Made by a program: the position numbers and the translations under genes. A model generated the notes under the pieces. It ran no database searches and was not told the DNA's origin. It saw only the letters and a program-made list of their open reading frames with translations. DNA of 64,000 nt, taken from an uncultured Nocardioides sp. GTDB lineage: Bacteria > Actinomycetota > Actinomycetes > Propionibacteriales > Nocardioidaceae. The DNA lies in the NCBI RefSeq assembly GCF_947488025.1, contig NZ_CANKYS010000008.1, forward strand, positions 1 to 64,000, written 5' to 3'. Below, piece by piece: positions 43,785 to 55,815 of this stretch (position 1 is the first letter of the stretch; each line of letters starts with the position of its first letter).

Positions 43785-46508
43785 TCAGTCCGGCAGGGTG
43801 TCCCCGGGCATCGTGCTCAGTCGACGGACGAACCAGTCCGAGCGGGGGTCCTTCACCGGCTCGACCCGCACGTTGGCACCGAGCACCGTGGCGCCCTCCG
43901 CGCCGGCCAGCACGAGCGGCAGCTGCAGTGCCCGCACCTGTGGGAGGTCGTGCTGGAGCTGCGCCACCTGGCGCACCAGCCGCTCGATCTCCGCGACGTC
44001 GACGATCTCGCTGCCCCGGTAGCCGAAGAGCAGGGGCGAGGCCCTGATCTCGCGCACCATGTCCTGGGCGTCGTGGTCGGCCAGGGGCGGGATCCGGAAG
44101 GACCGGTCCCCCAGCAGCTCGGTCAGCGGGCCGCCGATGCCGAAGGACAGGACGGGGCCGAAGAGCGGGTCCTCCATCGTCGCGATCGTGACGGGCACCC
44201 CCGGCGGCGCGTTGCCCTGCACGACGAACCCGGCGTTGTCGGGGTCGGTGATCAGGCTGGTGAGCGAGCGCCACGCCTGTGCCATCTCGTCGGGGGTGTC
44301 GATGTTGCGCCACACGTGGGCCAGGTCGGGCCGGTCGCGCAGGTGGTCCGCGGTCGCCTTCAGCACGACGTCCCAGCCCAGCGTCTCCCCCGCCGTGGTG
44401 GCCTCATCGAGGGTGGCGACGGCGTAGGTGTCCCACAGGTCGATGCCGTAGGCGGTGAGCAGGCGGTGCTGCTCGTCGAAGTCCAGGTCGCGCCCCTCGG
44501 GGTGGCGCATGAGTACCTCGTTGACGAGGTGGCGGGCCGCGTCGAGGTCGTTGGAGCCGGGCTCGATGGCCGTCACCTGCGGCACGCGCAGCCACACGGC
44601 GTACTCGACCACCCGCGCGAGCGCGCGCACGGCGGCCTCGACGGCGGGGTACGACGGCACCGACCCGCGACCGGCGCTCGACCCCGCGACGTCGGGCACG
44701 CGCAGCAGCTCGGGGACGCCCTCGGTGCCGAGGAAGGTCGACACGATGGGCTTGTCGGACTGCTCGCCCACCGCAGCGAGCACGTTGGCGACGTCCTCGC
44801 GGGCGCCCGCGACGTTGAGGGGCGGGATGAAGATCGCGACCACCGCGTCGACCTCGGGGTCGTCGATGGCGGCGTCGAGGGCGTCCTCGAAGTCCTCCGC
44901 GGTGGCGTCCGCGCCGAGCGCCTCCTGCCGGTTGACGACGAGGCCGACACCGTTGGCGGCGTCGGCCGCGAGCAGGCCCAGGGCGTCGGAGTTGCCGACG
45001 ATCGCGACCCGGCGCCCCCGCGGCAGCGGCTGGTGGGCGAGCAGCTGGGCGACGTCGAACATCTCCTCCAGCGACTCGACCTGGATGATCCCGGCCTGGC
45101 GGAACATCGCGTCGACGGCCTCGCCCGGCGCCCCGATCTTCCGCACCGCGTGCCCCATGGGGACGCCCTGCGAGCTGCGCCCCGACCGTACGGCGACGAT
45201 CGGCTTGCGGCGACTCACCCGGCGCGCGATCCGGGAGAACTTGCGCGGGTTGCCGATGGACTCGAGGTAGAGCAGCACCACCTCGGTGGCGTCGTCCTCT
45301 TCCCAGTACTGCAGGAGGTCGTTGCCGGAGACGTCGGCGCGGTTGCCGGCGCTGACGAACGTCGTGAGGCCCAGGCCGCGGTTCTGCACCTTCTCCAGGA
45401 TCGCCGAGCCGAGCGCTCCGGACTGGCAGAAGAACCCGGCGCGGCCGCGGGGCGGCATGACCGAGGACAGCGACGCGTTGAGCTGGACGTCGGGGTCGGT
45501 GTTGATGATGCCGAGCGCGTTGGGACCGATCAGCCGGAGGCCGTAGGACCGGGACAGCCCGACCAGCCGGCGCTGCCGCATCCGGCCCTCCTCACCGGTC
45601 TCGGCGAAGCCGGACGAGATCACGACCAGGCCGTGGACGCCCTTGGCGGCGCAGTCGAGGACGACGTCCTGGACCGACTCGGCGGGCACCGCGACGATCG
45701 CCACGTCGACGTCCCCCGGAATGTCGCCCACCGACTTCCACGCCGGCATGCCGGACACCGAGTCGGCGCTCGGGTTGACCACGTGGATGCGACCGGTGAA
45801 GTTGCCGAGGACGAGGTGGCGCACCAGTGCGCGCCCGATGGTGTCCTGGCGCCGGCTCGCGCCGATGATCGCGACCGACCTCGGCGAGAAGAAGCGCTCG
45901 ATCGAGGCGTACTCGGCGCGGTGCTCGCGCTGCTCCATGACGCCGAGCGCCGTGTCGGTCGGGTCGATCCGGAACACCAGCTCCATCACGCCGTCCTCGA
46001 ACGTGCTCCTGACCTGGTAGCCGGCGTCCTTGAAGGTGTGGATCATCGCCTGGTTGTCGGGCAGGACCTCCGCGACGAACTCGTCGATGCCCCGCTCGCG
46101 CCCGGCCTGCGCGAGGTGCTCCAGCAGCAGCTGGCCGATGCCGCGGCCCTGGTGGGCGTCCTCGACGAGGAACGCCACCTCGGCGTAGCCGGGCCGGATG
46201 GTGTCGTAGCGACCGACCGCGATCATGTGGCCGGCCACGAGCAGGATCATCGCGACGCGTTCGCGGTGGTCGACCTGGGTGAAGCGGTCGAGGTCGCGCT
46301 CGGACAGGAACGGCATGGGCGAGAAGAAGCGGTAGTACTTCGACTGGTCGGAGACCCGGCTGTAGAACTCGACGAGCAGCTCGCGGTCCTCGGGCTGGAT
46401 CGGCCTGATGTGGGCCGTGCGCCCGTCGCGCAGCAGGACGTCGGCCTCCCAGTGCCGGGGCGGGCGCGTCGTACGCACCTCGTCTGCGGCGGCGTCCGTC
46501 TCGGTCAC
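43785..46508 (-). CDS. Pat-type protein acetyltransferase (GNAT + acyl-CoA synthetase-like)
   Basis: 907 residues. A GNAT domain at about 20-190 ([20 protein letters not shown]) is followed by an NDP-forming acyl-CoA synthetase-like part: CoA-binding domain ([14 protein letters not shown]), two succinyl-CoA ligase-like domains, and an ATP-grasp domain ([14 protein letters not shown]). The GNAT-first order is that of actinobacterial Pat enzymes such as Streptomyces lividans PatA, which acetylate acyl-CoA synthetases. Whether the synthetase half is active cannot be told from sequence. Divergent from parC. Confidence 0.88.
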   Translation of the reverse strand: MTETDAAADEVRTTRPPRHWEADVLLRDGRTAHIRPIQPEDRELLVEFYSRVSDQSKYYRFFSPMPFLSERDLDRFTQVDHRERVAMILLVAGHMIAVGRYDTIRPGYAEVAFLVEDAHQGRGIGQLLLEHLAQAGRERGIDEFVAEVLPDNQAMIHTFKDAGYQVRSTFEDGVMELVFRIDPTDTALGVMEQREHRAEYASIERFFSPRSVAIIGASRRQDTIGRALVRHLVLGNFTGRIHVVNPSADSVSGMPAWKSVGDIPGDVDVAIVAVPAESVQDVVLDCAAKGVHGLVVISSGFAETGEEGRMRQRRLVGLSRSYGLRLIGPNALGIINTDPDVQLNASLSSVMPPRGRAGFFCQSGALGSAILEKVQNRGLGLTTFVSAGNRADVSGNDLLQYWEEDDATEVVLLYLESIGNPRKFSRIARRVSRRKPIVAVRSGRSSQGVPMGHAVRKIGAPGEAVDAMFRQAGIIQVESLEEMFDVAQLLAHQPLPRGRRVAIVGNSDALGLLAADAANGVGLVVNRQEALGADATAEDFEDALDAAIDDPEVDAVVAIFIPPLNVAGAREDVANVLAAVGEQSDKPIVSTFLGTEGVPELLRVPDVAGSSAGRGSVPSYPAVEAAVRALARVVEYAVWLRVPQVTAIEPGSNDLDAARHLVNEVLMRHPEGRDLDFDEQHRLLTAYGIDLWDTYAVATLDEATTAGETLGWDVVLKATADHLRDRPDLAHVWRNIDTPDEMAQAWRSLTSLITDPDNAGFVVQGNAPPGVPVTIATMEDPLFGPVLSFGIGGPLTELLGDRSFRIPPLADHDAQDMVREIRASPLLFGYRGSEIVDVAEIERLVRQVAQLQHDLPQVRALQLPLVLAGAEGATVLGANVRVEPVKDPRSDWFVRRLSTMPGDTLPD

Positions 46509-46583
46509 GACTGCAATCTATCCGCCCCTCCTCCTCGGCGTGCCCCCGACGGTCCACGAGCAGGCACCGGGGACAATGGCGCC

Positions 46584-49100
<2,517 letters not shown>

Positions 49101-49104
49101 GGTC

Positions 49105-49833
49105 ATGCCTGCCCGCGCCCGCACCTCCGGACGACTCGCCACGACGCTCACCGCGGTCGTGCTCGCCCTCCCGGCGCTTTCCGCCTGCTCCGGTGACGCG
49201 GGCGGGAGCGAGGGTGGCGACGAGGGCCCCACGCCCGAGGAGGTGCTCGACCAGGCCGCGACCACGCTGACCGAGACGAGCGGCGTCGACCTCACCCTGT
49301 CCACGCCCTCCCTCCCCGACGGGGTCTCCGGCATCACCCAGGCCGCAGGCACGATCACGCAGGCGCCGGCCTTCGACGGCTCGATCACCGTGGTGTTCGC
49401 CGGCCAGACCGTCGACGTACCCGTCATCGCGGTCGACGACACGGTCTACGCCCAGCTGCCGTTCACCCCGGGCTGGAACGAGGTCAACCCGAAGGAGTAC
49501 GGCGCCCCGGACCCCTCCAACCTCATCGGCGAGGACGGCTTCGCCGGGCTGCTGGGCCTCACCGAGTCGCCCGAGGCCGGCGAGAGCGTGCGCGGCGGCG
49601 CCGACAACAGCGAGATCCTCACCACCTACTCCGGCACCGTCCCCGGCGACGCGATGGACGCGATCATCCCCTCGTCGTCGGGCGACACCTTCGACGTCGA
49701 GTGGCAGGTCAGCGACGCCGGCGAGCTGCGCAAGGCCACGCTCACCGGCGTCTTCTACCCCCGCGCCGAGCCGATGACCTACACCGTCGACTTCGCCGAC
49801 TACGGCACCGAGAAGGACATCACCGCGCCGTGA
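49105..49833 (+). CDS. lprG: LprG/LppX-family lipoprotein
   Basis: 242 residues with signal peptide and lipobox (LPALSACSG, C28), an acidic linker, then the LppX_LprAFG lipid-binding fold (LTETSGVDLTLSTPSLPD, FDGSITVVFAGQTVDVPVI, VDDTVYAQLPFTPGW). In mycobacteria LprG carries lipoglycans or triacylglycerides from the P55 pump. Here the next gene, overlapping by four bases, is a P55-like MFS pump, so the pair is preserved. Confidence 0.88.
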   Translation: MPARARTSGRLATTLTAVVLALPALSACSGDAGGSEGGDEGPTPEEVLDQAATTLTETSGVDLTLSTPSLPDGVSGITQAAGTITQAPAFDGSITVVFAGQTVDVPVIAVDDTVYAQLPFTPGWNEVNPKEYGAPDPSNLIGEDGFAGLLGLTESPEAGESVRGGADNSEILTTYSGTVPGDAMDAIIPSSSGDTFDVEWQVSDAGELRKATLTGVFYPRAEPMTYTVDFADYGTEKDITAP

Positions 49834-51599
49834 GCACCGCCACGGGCGAGGCCGCGGTCTCCCGCACCTCGCGGGCGCTGCTCGCCATGGCAGCCGTCGC
49901 CGTCGCCTTCGCGGCGGCCGACACCTACGTCGTCGTCCTGGCGCTCCCGGACATGATGACCGGGGTCGGGGTGCCGATCGACCAGCTCCAGCGCGCGGCG
50001 CCGATCGTCAGCGGCTTCCTGCTCGGCTACGTCGCGATGCTGCCGCTCATCGGCCGCATCGCCGACCTGCGCGGTCGCGTGCCCGTGCTGGTGATGGCGC
50101 TCGTGCTGTTCGCCCTGGGCTCCCTCATCACCACCGTCGCCTACGACATGCCGAGCATCGTCGCCGGCCGGTTCCTCCAGGGCGTCGGCGGCGGCGGCCT
50201 GGTGCCGGCCACGCTCGCGCTGGTCGCCGACCTCTACCCGGTCGAGCGCCGCGGCGTCCCGCTGGGCGTCGTGTCCGCCGTCCAGGAGATCGGGTCGGTG
50301 CTCGGCCCGCTCTTCGGGGCGGCGGTCCTCGCCGTCGCCGACTGGCGCGCGATCTTCGCGATCAACCTGGCGGTCGGCCTCGTGCTCGCCGCCGCCATCC
50401 GCGCCCTCGCACCGCACCAGCCGTCCGGGGCGGGCCGACGGCGGCCCGACCTCGTCGGGCTGCTGCTGCTCCTGACCACCTTCGCGTGCGCCGCGGTGGT
50501 CTTCCTGCGCCCGGCGCCGATGATGCGCGACCTGACGTGGGGGCAGCTGTTCATCCCCTTCGCCGGCGACGGACGCTGGCTCACCCCGGTCGGCGCCGCC
50601 ACCGTCGTCTCGCTCGTGCTGCTGCTGGCCTGGTGCTGGTGGGCGCCGCGCCCCCTGCTCGACCTGCGCGGCTGGGCACGCGTGCTCGTCGACGCGGACC
50701 TGGTCGGTGCCCTGCTGCTCGCGGCGGCCCTCGGCGGGGTCATCCTCGCCTTCGCCACCGCCGACCCCAAGGTCGAGGTGTTCTCGCCCCAGGGCCGGTG
50801 GTACCTCCTCGGCGCCGTCGTCGCAGCCGCCGCCTTCACCTGGCACGTACGCCGCGCCGCCAGCCCCCTCGTCCCCCGCGGCGCGCTGCGTCGTACGCCG
50901 GCGTGGGGGGCGCTGCTGGTCAGCTTCTTCGTGGGTGCCGCGCTGATCGCCGCCCTCATCGACATCCCGCTGTTCGCCCGCACCACGGTCTACCCCGACG
51001 ACCAGCTGCCCGCCGCGCTCGTGCTGGTCCGCTTCCTGCTGGCCCTGCCGGTGGGCGCGGTCGCGGGCGGGTACCTGATCCGCTTCCTCTCCCCCGGCCT
51101 GGTGACCGCCGGCGGGATGCTGCTCGCCGCCACCGGGTTCGTGCTGATGACGCGCTGGGGTCTCACCACGATCGAGGAGCCGATCGCCAACCTCGCCCTC
51201 GTCACGGGCGGCCTCGGCTTCGGGCTCGCCCTGGCGCCGGTCAACGCCGCACTGCTCGCCTTCACCGACGACGACGTCCACGGCGTCGCCAGCGCCTTCG
51301 TGGTGGTCGCGCGGATGGTCGGCATGCTCGTGGGCATCTCCGCGCTCACCACCATCGGGCTGCGCCGCTACTACTCCGAGCAGCTCGCCGTGCCGCCGGT
51401 GCAGGAGGTGTGCGACGGCAAGAGCCGGTGCAAGGAGTTCTCCGACCTCCTCCGGGTCGCCGGCATCGCCCAGGAGCACGCGGTCTTCTGGGGCGCGGCC
51501 GGGTGCGCGGTCGTCGCCGCGGTCCTCGCGCTCGTGCTCTTCCGCGAGGTGCGCCCCACCCGGCTGGCGGCGCGAGACGTCTTCACCGGCCGTGCCTGA
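49830..51599 (+). CDS. P55-like MFS exporter (14 helices)
   Basis: 589 residues of the DHA2-like MFS group with about fourteen helices. Motif A is GRIADLRGRVPVL, and motif C-like sequence follows in GVVSAVQEIGSVLGPLFG. A late extracytoplasmic loop has a cysteine pair (EVCDGKSRCKEF). Operon partner of lprG; by analogy to mycobacterial Rv1410c (P55) it exports lipids or drugs with LprG. GTG start. Confidence 0.88.
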   Translation: MSTATGEAAVSRTSRALLAMAAVAVAFAAADTYVVVLALPDMMTGVGVPIDQLQRAAPIVSGFLLGYVAMLPLIGRIADLRGRVPVLVMALVLFALGSLITTVAYDMPSIVAGRFLQGVGGGGLVPATLALVADLYPVERRGVPLGVVSAVQEIGSVLGPLFGAAVLAVADWRAIFAINLAVGLVLAAAIRALAPHQPSGAGRRRPDLVGLLLLLTTFACAAVVFLRPAPMMRDLTWGQLFIPFAGDGRWLTPVGAATVVSLVLLLAWCWWAPRPLLDLRGWARVLVDADLVGALLLAAALGGVILAFATADPKVEVFSPQGRWYLLGAVVAAAAFTWHVRRAASPLVPRGALRRTPAWGALLVSFFVGAALIAALIDIPLFARTTVYPDDQLPAALVLVRFLLALPVGAVAGGYLIRFLSPGLVTAGGMLLAATGFVLMTRWGLTTIEEPIANLALVTGGLGFGLALAPVNAALLAFTDDDVHGVASAFVVVARMVGMLVGISALTTIGLRRYYSEQLAVPPVQEVCDGKSRCKEFSDLLRVAGIAQEHAVFWGAAGCAVVAAVLALVLFREVRPTRLAARDVFTGRA

Positions 51600-51619
51600 A
51601 GGGCGCTAACCTGCCGTTC

Positions 51620-52114
51620 GTGAGCGACTTCGACGACTTGTTGCAGGCCAACCGCGCGTTCGCGGACTCCTTCGACCTCGGCGGCTTCGACGGCAAGGCC
51701 CATGCCGGCATCGCCCTCGTCACGTGCATGGACTCGCGCATCGACCCCCTGGGCATGCTCGGGCTCAAGCACGGCGACGCCAAGATCTTCCGCAACCCCG
51801 GCGCGCGCGTGACCCCGCAGGCGCTCGAGGCGCTCGTCCTCGGCGTGCACCTGCTCAACGTGCAGCGCATCCTCGTGGTGCCGCACACCCGCTGCGCCAT
51901 GGCGTCCGCCTCCGAGCAGGACCTGCGTGACAGGGTCGGCGAGTCCGCAGGCGTCGACGCCAGCTGGCAGTCCTTCGGGGTGGTCACCGACCAGCTCGAG
52001 CAGCTGCGCGAGGACGTCGCCAAGGTGCGCGCCCACCCGCTCGTCGGCGACCGCGCCAAGGTCGGTGGCTTCCTCTACGACGTCGACTCGGGGTTGCTGA
52101 CCGAGCACGCCTGA
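51620..52114 (+). CDS. Beta-class carbonic anhydrase-like protein
   Basis: 164 residues. Zinc ligands C36 (VTCMDSR, with D38 and R40), H89 and C92 (PHTRCAM) match beta-carbonic anhydrases of the short actinobacterial type (Rv1284-like). Converts CO2 and bicarbonate. GTG start 20 bases after the MFS stop, probably same transcript. Confidence 0.87.
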   Translation: MSDFDDLLQANRAFADSFDLGGFDGKAHAGIALVTCMDSRIDPLGMLGLKHGDAKIFRNPGARVTPQALEALVLGVHLLNVQRILVVPHTRCAMASASEQDLRDRVGESAGVDASWQSFGVVTDQLEQLREDVAKVRAHPLVGDRAKVGGFLYDVDSGLLTEHA

Positions 52115-52127
52115 GCCCGGCCGGGCG

Positions 52128-52283
52128 TCAGCGCTGCTCGGAGTCCGTGCGCCGCAGGTCGGCGGGCGGGTAGCGACGGCTGTCCTCGATGCCGTGCTTC
52201 ACCGCGAGGCGGATGATCCAGTAGGACGCATACATGGCCACGGCCAGGACGACCAACGCCACGATTCCCCCGATGTCGAGCAT
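52128..52283 (-). CDS. Small single-helix membrane protein (51 aa)
   Basis: A 51-codon gene on the minus strand. It begins MLDIGGIVALVVLAVAMYAS, one membrane helix near 5-24, then a basic cytoplasmic tail with IEDSRRYPPADLRRTDSEQR. The composition and the clean start/stop support a real small protein of unknown function. It is convergent with the carbonic anhydrase gene, stops 14 bases apart. Confidence 0.6.
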   Translation of the reverse strand: MLDIGGIVALVVLAVAMYASYWIIRLAVKHGIEDSRRYPPADLRRTDSEQR

Positions 52284-52335
52284 GGGCGCACGCTAGCCGA
52301 CCGATGGGCCGCGGATGCGGGTACGGCCACATCCA

Positions 52336-52365
52336 GTACGGCGTGTCCCGCGCGACACGCTGTAC
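52336..52365. repeat. Inverted repeat, 12-base arms
   Basis: GTACGGCGTGTC and GACACGCTGTAC form a 12-bp stem with one G-T pair around the loop CCGCGC. It lies in the 357-base gene-free gap 52284-52640, ahead of the two larger hairpins. Role unknown. Confidence 0.6.
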
Positions 52366-52422
52366 GACGTCGCGGTGAGGCGGCGGTTCCGGCCCCGGGC
52401 AACGGGGCGCGCGGGCTCGACC

Positions 52423-52596
52423 AACGTAGGCAGTTCGGGATGCTGCGAGAGACGACCGCGCTCGGACAGCCGGAGATACAGGCGAACTGCCTACGTTCAG
52501 CGGGACGATGCGTGCACCATGAAGGCAGTTCGCCCACCCGTCTTCGGGTCCCACGCTCAGCCAGCCGAGATCCGTTGCGAACTGCCTGCATGGTGC
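52423..52596. repeat. Tandem pair of long hairpins sharing AGGCAGTTCG
   Basis: Four copies of AGGCAGTTCG alternate in orientation at 52428, 52483 (reverse), 52523 and 52578 (reverse). They form hairpin A (15-base perfect arms, 52423-52437 and 52483-52497) and hairpin B (20-base arms with one mismatch, 52514-52533 and 52577-52596). Each core-to-core loop is exactly 45 bases, and the unit repeats at 95 bases; the loop sequences share GCTC, CAGCC and AGAT. It looks like a duplicated structured element, either REP-like DNA or an RNA. Confidence 0.75.
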
Positions 52597-52640
52597 TCGC
52601 CCGGGGCCCGGCTCTCCGCCAGCGGGCCGCTGGTGTCAGG

Positions 52641-53165
52641 TCACCTTGCCGGCCATGAGCGCCCCATGATGATGCGGTCGGCCGAGAACCCGGGACCGAT
52701 CACGGCCCAGCCACTCGAGCGGTACAAGCGCCGGGCCGGGTCCTCGGGATCCGACGAGGTCATGAGAACCCAGCGGTGGTGGCTGAGGCCGTCTGTGAGT
52801 GCGGTCAGGAGACGCCGTCCGACGCTCGCGCCACGTGCGGACTCTGCGACACCGATGCTCACCAGCTCGAAGTGCCCTCCCAGCCAGTCGGAAGCGACAT
52901 CGGGGTGGAGCACCGTGGCCGCGCTGTCGGTCCACCACTGACCGTGCTCGCCGGTGTAGCCGTAGCCGAACCCGATGAGCCGTCCATGGGTGCGAGCAAG
53001 CGCGAGGCGGAATCCCGGCCGCGCCGAGTGCCGGTCCCACACCTGGTGGCGCCATGTGTCGAGGTCGTCGAAGTCCTCGAAGACGGTGCGGTAGAGCGGC
53101 CACAGCTCATCGAGGACCACGGTCTCCGCAACCTGTTCAACGACTGCCACGTCGATGTCGGACAT
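52641..53165 (-). CDS. GNAT-family acetyltransferase
   Basis: 174 residues with the GNAT fold; the acetyl-CoA loop is SIGVAESARGASVGRRLLTAL. Acceptor unknown. Its ATG overlaps the parE stop by one base (TGATG), so it is translated after parE. Confidence 0.85.
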   Translation of the reverse strand: MSDIDVAVVEQVAETVVLDELWPLYRTVFEDFDDLDTWRHQVWDRHSARPGFRLALARTHGRLIGFGYGYTGEHGQWWTDSAATVLHPDVASDWLGGHFELVSIGVAESARGASVGRRLLTALTDGLSHHRWVLMTSSDPEDPARRLYRSSGWAVIGPGFSADRIIMGRSWPAR

Positions 53166-55237
53166 CAGGCGTCGAGCATCTCCACGTCGACCTCGTAGGC
53201 GCCCTGCACGATGAACTCCTTGCGCGGGGCGACGTCGGAGCCCATCAGCAGGTCGAAGACCTTGCTCGCCTCGTCTACGTCGTCGATGGTGAGCTTGCGG
53301 AGCGTGCGGTGGCGGGGGTCCATGGTGGTCTCGGCCAGCTGGTCGGCGTCCATCTCGCCGAGGCCCTTGTAGCGCTGGACCGGGTCCTTCCAGCGCACGT
53401 TCTTCTTCTTCAGCTCCGCGAGCTTGCGCTGCAGCTCGTCGTCGGAATAGGTGTAGATGTACTTGTCCATCCCCTTCTTGGGGTTGGACAGCTCGATGCG
53501 GTGCAGCGGCGGCACGGCCGAGAAGAGCCGCCCGTCACGCACCAGCTCGGGCATGTACTTGAAGAACAGGGTCGCGAGCAGGCACCGGATGTGTGCGCCG
53601 TCGGAGTCCGCGTCGGCCATCAGGATGATCCGGCCGTAGCGGGCCGCCTCGAGGTCGAACGTACGACCCGAGCCGGCGCCGACGACCTGGATGATCGAGG
53701 CGCACTCGGCGTTCTTGAGCATGTCGCCGACGGTGGCCTTCTGGACGTTGAGGATCTTGCCGCGGATCGGCAGCAGCGCCTGGAACTCGCTGCTCCGGGC
53801 GGCCTTGGCCGTGCCCATCGCCGAGTCGCCCTCGACGATGAACAGCTCGGTGCGCTCGGTGTCGGTGCTGCGGCAGTCGAAGAGCTTCGCCGGCAGCGCC
53901 GAGGACTCGAGGGCGTTCTTGCGGCGCTGGTTCTCCTTGTGCTGGCGCGCGGCGAGCCGGGTCTTCGACGCACCCGCGACCTTCTCCATCAGCAGCTTGG
54001 CCTGCGCCTTCTCGGCGCGCTTGGTCGAGGTGAGGAACGCCTTGAGCTCACCCGCCACCACCTTGCGTACGACGCCGCGCGCGGCCGGCGTACCGAGGAT
54101 TTCCTTGGTCTGCCCCTCGAACTGCGGCTCGGCCAGGCGCACGGTCACCACCGCCGTCAGGCCCTCCATGACGTCGTCCTTGATGACGTCGGTGTCGGCG
54201 GCCTTGAGCACCTTGGCGCCGCGCATGGCGTCGTTGAAGGTCTTGGTGAGGGCGGCCTCGAAGCCACCCACGTGGGTGCCGCCCTTGGGCGTGGCGATCA
54301 CGTTGACGAACGAGCGCAGCTCGGTGTCGTACGCCGTGTCCCACCGCACCGCGACGTCGACGGTGAGCTCGCGCTCGACCTCCTGCGGCGTCATGTGGCC
54401 CTTGTCGTCGAGCAGCGGCACCGTCTCGGTGAAGGTGTCGGTGCCCTGCAGGCGCAGGATGTCGGTGACCGGCTCGCCGTGCGAGAGGAACTCGACGAAC
54501 TCCGCGATGCCACCGTCGTGGCGGAACTTCTCCTCGACCATCTCCTCGGTGCGCTGGTCGCGGATGACGAGCTCGAGGCCGGGGACGATGTAGGACGTCT
54601 GGCGGGCGCGCCCGATCAGGCCGTCCATCTCGAACCGTGCGTCCTTGGTGAAGATCTGCCGGTCGGGCCAGAAGCGGATCCGGGTGCCGGTCTTCCCCTT
54701 GGCGACCCGCTTGCCCTTGCGGGACAGGCCGGACTGCGGCGTGAACGACGCACCGGGCCCGTCGCCGTCGAAGACGCCGGGCACGCCCCGTTGGAAGGAC
54801 AGGCCCTGCTGGCAGGGCGAGCGGTCGACGTCGATGTCCATCCGGGCAGACAGCGCGTTGACCACCGAGAGGCCCACGCCGTGCAGGCCACCCGTGGCGA
54901 CGTAGGAACCGCCGCCGAACTTGCCGCCGGCGTGGAGCTTGGTGGCGACCACCTCGACGCCCGACAGGCCTGTCTTGGGCTCCTTGTCGGTCGGGATGCC
55001 GCGCCCGTCGTCGTACACCTCGACGGAGCCGTCGTCGTGGAGCGTGACCTCGACGCGGTGCGCGACCCCGGCCAGGGCCTCGTCCACGCCGTTGTCGATG
55101 ATCTCCCAGAGGCAGTGCATCAGCCCGCGCGTGTCGGTCGAGCCGATGTACATGCCCGGTCGCTTGCGGACCGCGTCGAGCCCCTCGAGGACGAGGAGGT
55201 GTGCGGCGTTGTAGGTGTTGTCTGCCGGTGCTGCCAC
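53165..55237 (-). CDS. parE: Topoisomerase IV subunit B
   Basis: 690 residues. GHKL ATPase domain with VLEGLDAVRKRPGMYIGS, DNGVDEALAG and GGLHGVGLSVVNALS; TOPRIM with EGDSAMGTAKAAR, LPIRGKILNV and DADSDGAHIRCLL; C-terminal YKGLGEMDADQLAETTMDP. The GTG at 55237 (MAAPADNTYNAAHLL) starts just before the domain; the frame upstream is open but unlike the family. Together with ParC it decatenates daughter chromosomes. Confidence 0.93.
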   Translation of the reverse strand: MAAPADNTYNAAHLLVLEGLDAVRKRPGMYIGSTDTRGLMHCLWEIIDNGVDEALAGVAHRVEVTLHDDGSVEVYDDGRGIPTDKEPKTGLSGVEVVATKLHAGGKFGGGSYVATGGLHGVGLSVVNALSARMDIDVDRSPCQQGLSFQRGVPGVFDGDGPGASFTPQSGLSRKGKRVAKGKTGTRIRFWPDRQIFTKDARFEMDGLIGRARQTSYIVPGLELVIRDQRTEEMVEEKFRHDGGIAEFVEFLSHGEPVTDILRLQGTDTFTETVPLLDDKGHMTPQEVERELTVDVAVRWDTAYDTELRSFVNVIATPKGGTHVGGFEAALTKTFNDAMRGAKVLKAADTDVIKDDVMEGLTAVVTVRLAEPQFEGQTKEILGTPAARGVVRKVVAGELKAFLTSTKRAEKAQAKLLMEKVAGASKTRLAARQHKENQRRKNALESSALPAKLFDCRSTDTERTELFIVEGDSAMGTAKAARSSEFQALLPIRGKILNVQKATVGDMLKNAECASIIQVVGAGSGRTFDLEAARYGRIILMADADSDGAHIRCLLATLFFKYMPELVRDGRLFSAVPPLHRIELSNPKKGMDKYIYTYSDDELQRKLAELKKKNVRWKDPVQRYKGLGEMDADQLAETTMDPRHRTLRKLTIDDVDEASKVFDLLMGSDVAPRKEFIVQGAYEVDVEMLDA

Positions 55238-55494
55238 AAGGGAAGAACCTACCTGCGACACGCCGGACGCCGACGGAGGCACGCCTTGCCCAGAGCCGTG
55301 CATGCACAGGTCTAGCGTGGGGCACCGGACAGGTATCACTTCCGCAACGGCTCGTCCACGCTTGAGGACAACGCCAGCGAGGGAGAGTGTGACGTGATTG
55401 ACTTGATGAGTTCTCGTACCTGAAACAGCAGCAGGGAATCTTTGCCCCACTGGCTACGTTGGGCCAGACACCGATGAACAGAAATGAGGCTGAC

Positions 55495-55719
55495 GTGACC
55501 ACTGCCACCGCACCCACCCAGGCCGTCCTGACGGCTGGTGACCGCTGCGACCGCTGCGGCGCCCAGGCCTACCTGCGGGTGGAGCTCCAGACCGGCGGCG
55601 AGCTGCTGTTCTGCGCCCACCACGCTCGTGAGCACGGCGAGAAGCTCCGCGAGGTCGCTGCGACCGTCCACGACGAGACGCACAAGCTCGACACCCCGTC
55701 CGCGGGTAGCGAGGCCTGA
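55495..55719 (+). CDS. DUF7455-type small zinc-ribbon protein
   Basis: 74 residues with RCDRCGAQAYLRVEL and LLFCAHH, a compact zinc site typical of the small actinobacterial family found near sigA/sigB. The GTG at 55495 has GAGG five bases upstream and is preferred to ATG 55474. Function unknown. The gap to parE (55238-55494) should carry both divergent promoters; I cannot mark them with confidence. Confidence 0.8.
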   Translation: MTTATAPTQAVLTAGDRCDRCGAQAYLRVELQTGGELLFCAHHAREHGEKLREVAATVHDETHKLDTPSAGSEA

Positions 55720-55736
55720 GGCACCACCGACTCCCG

Positions 55737-55767
55737 AACGGCCCCGGACACGCTCTCCGGGGCCGTT
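55737..55767 (+). terminator. Strong hairpin after DUF7455 gene
   Basis: AACGGCCCCGGA and TCCGGGGCCGTT form a perfect 12-bp stem with a 7-base loop, starting 18 bases after the stop codon. The trailing TT is short. It is the clearest intrinsic-terminator-like structure in the window. Confidence 0.75.
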
Positions 55768-55815
55768 CTGCGTCCCCGCCCGTCCCCGCGTACGCCGTCT
55801 GGGAGGCTGTGCCCC

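Noticed and set aside
43950-46583. Extension of parC upstream by over 850 codons
   Set aside because: This part is antisense to the Pat-like gene, and no topoisomerase has such an extension. The ATG at 46584 gives the family start.
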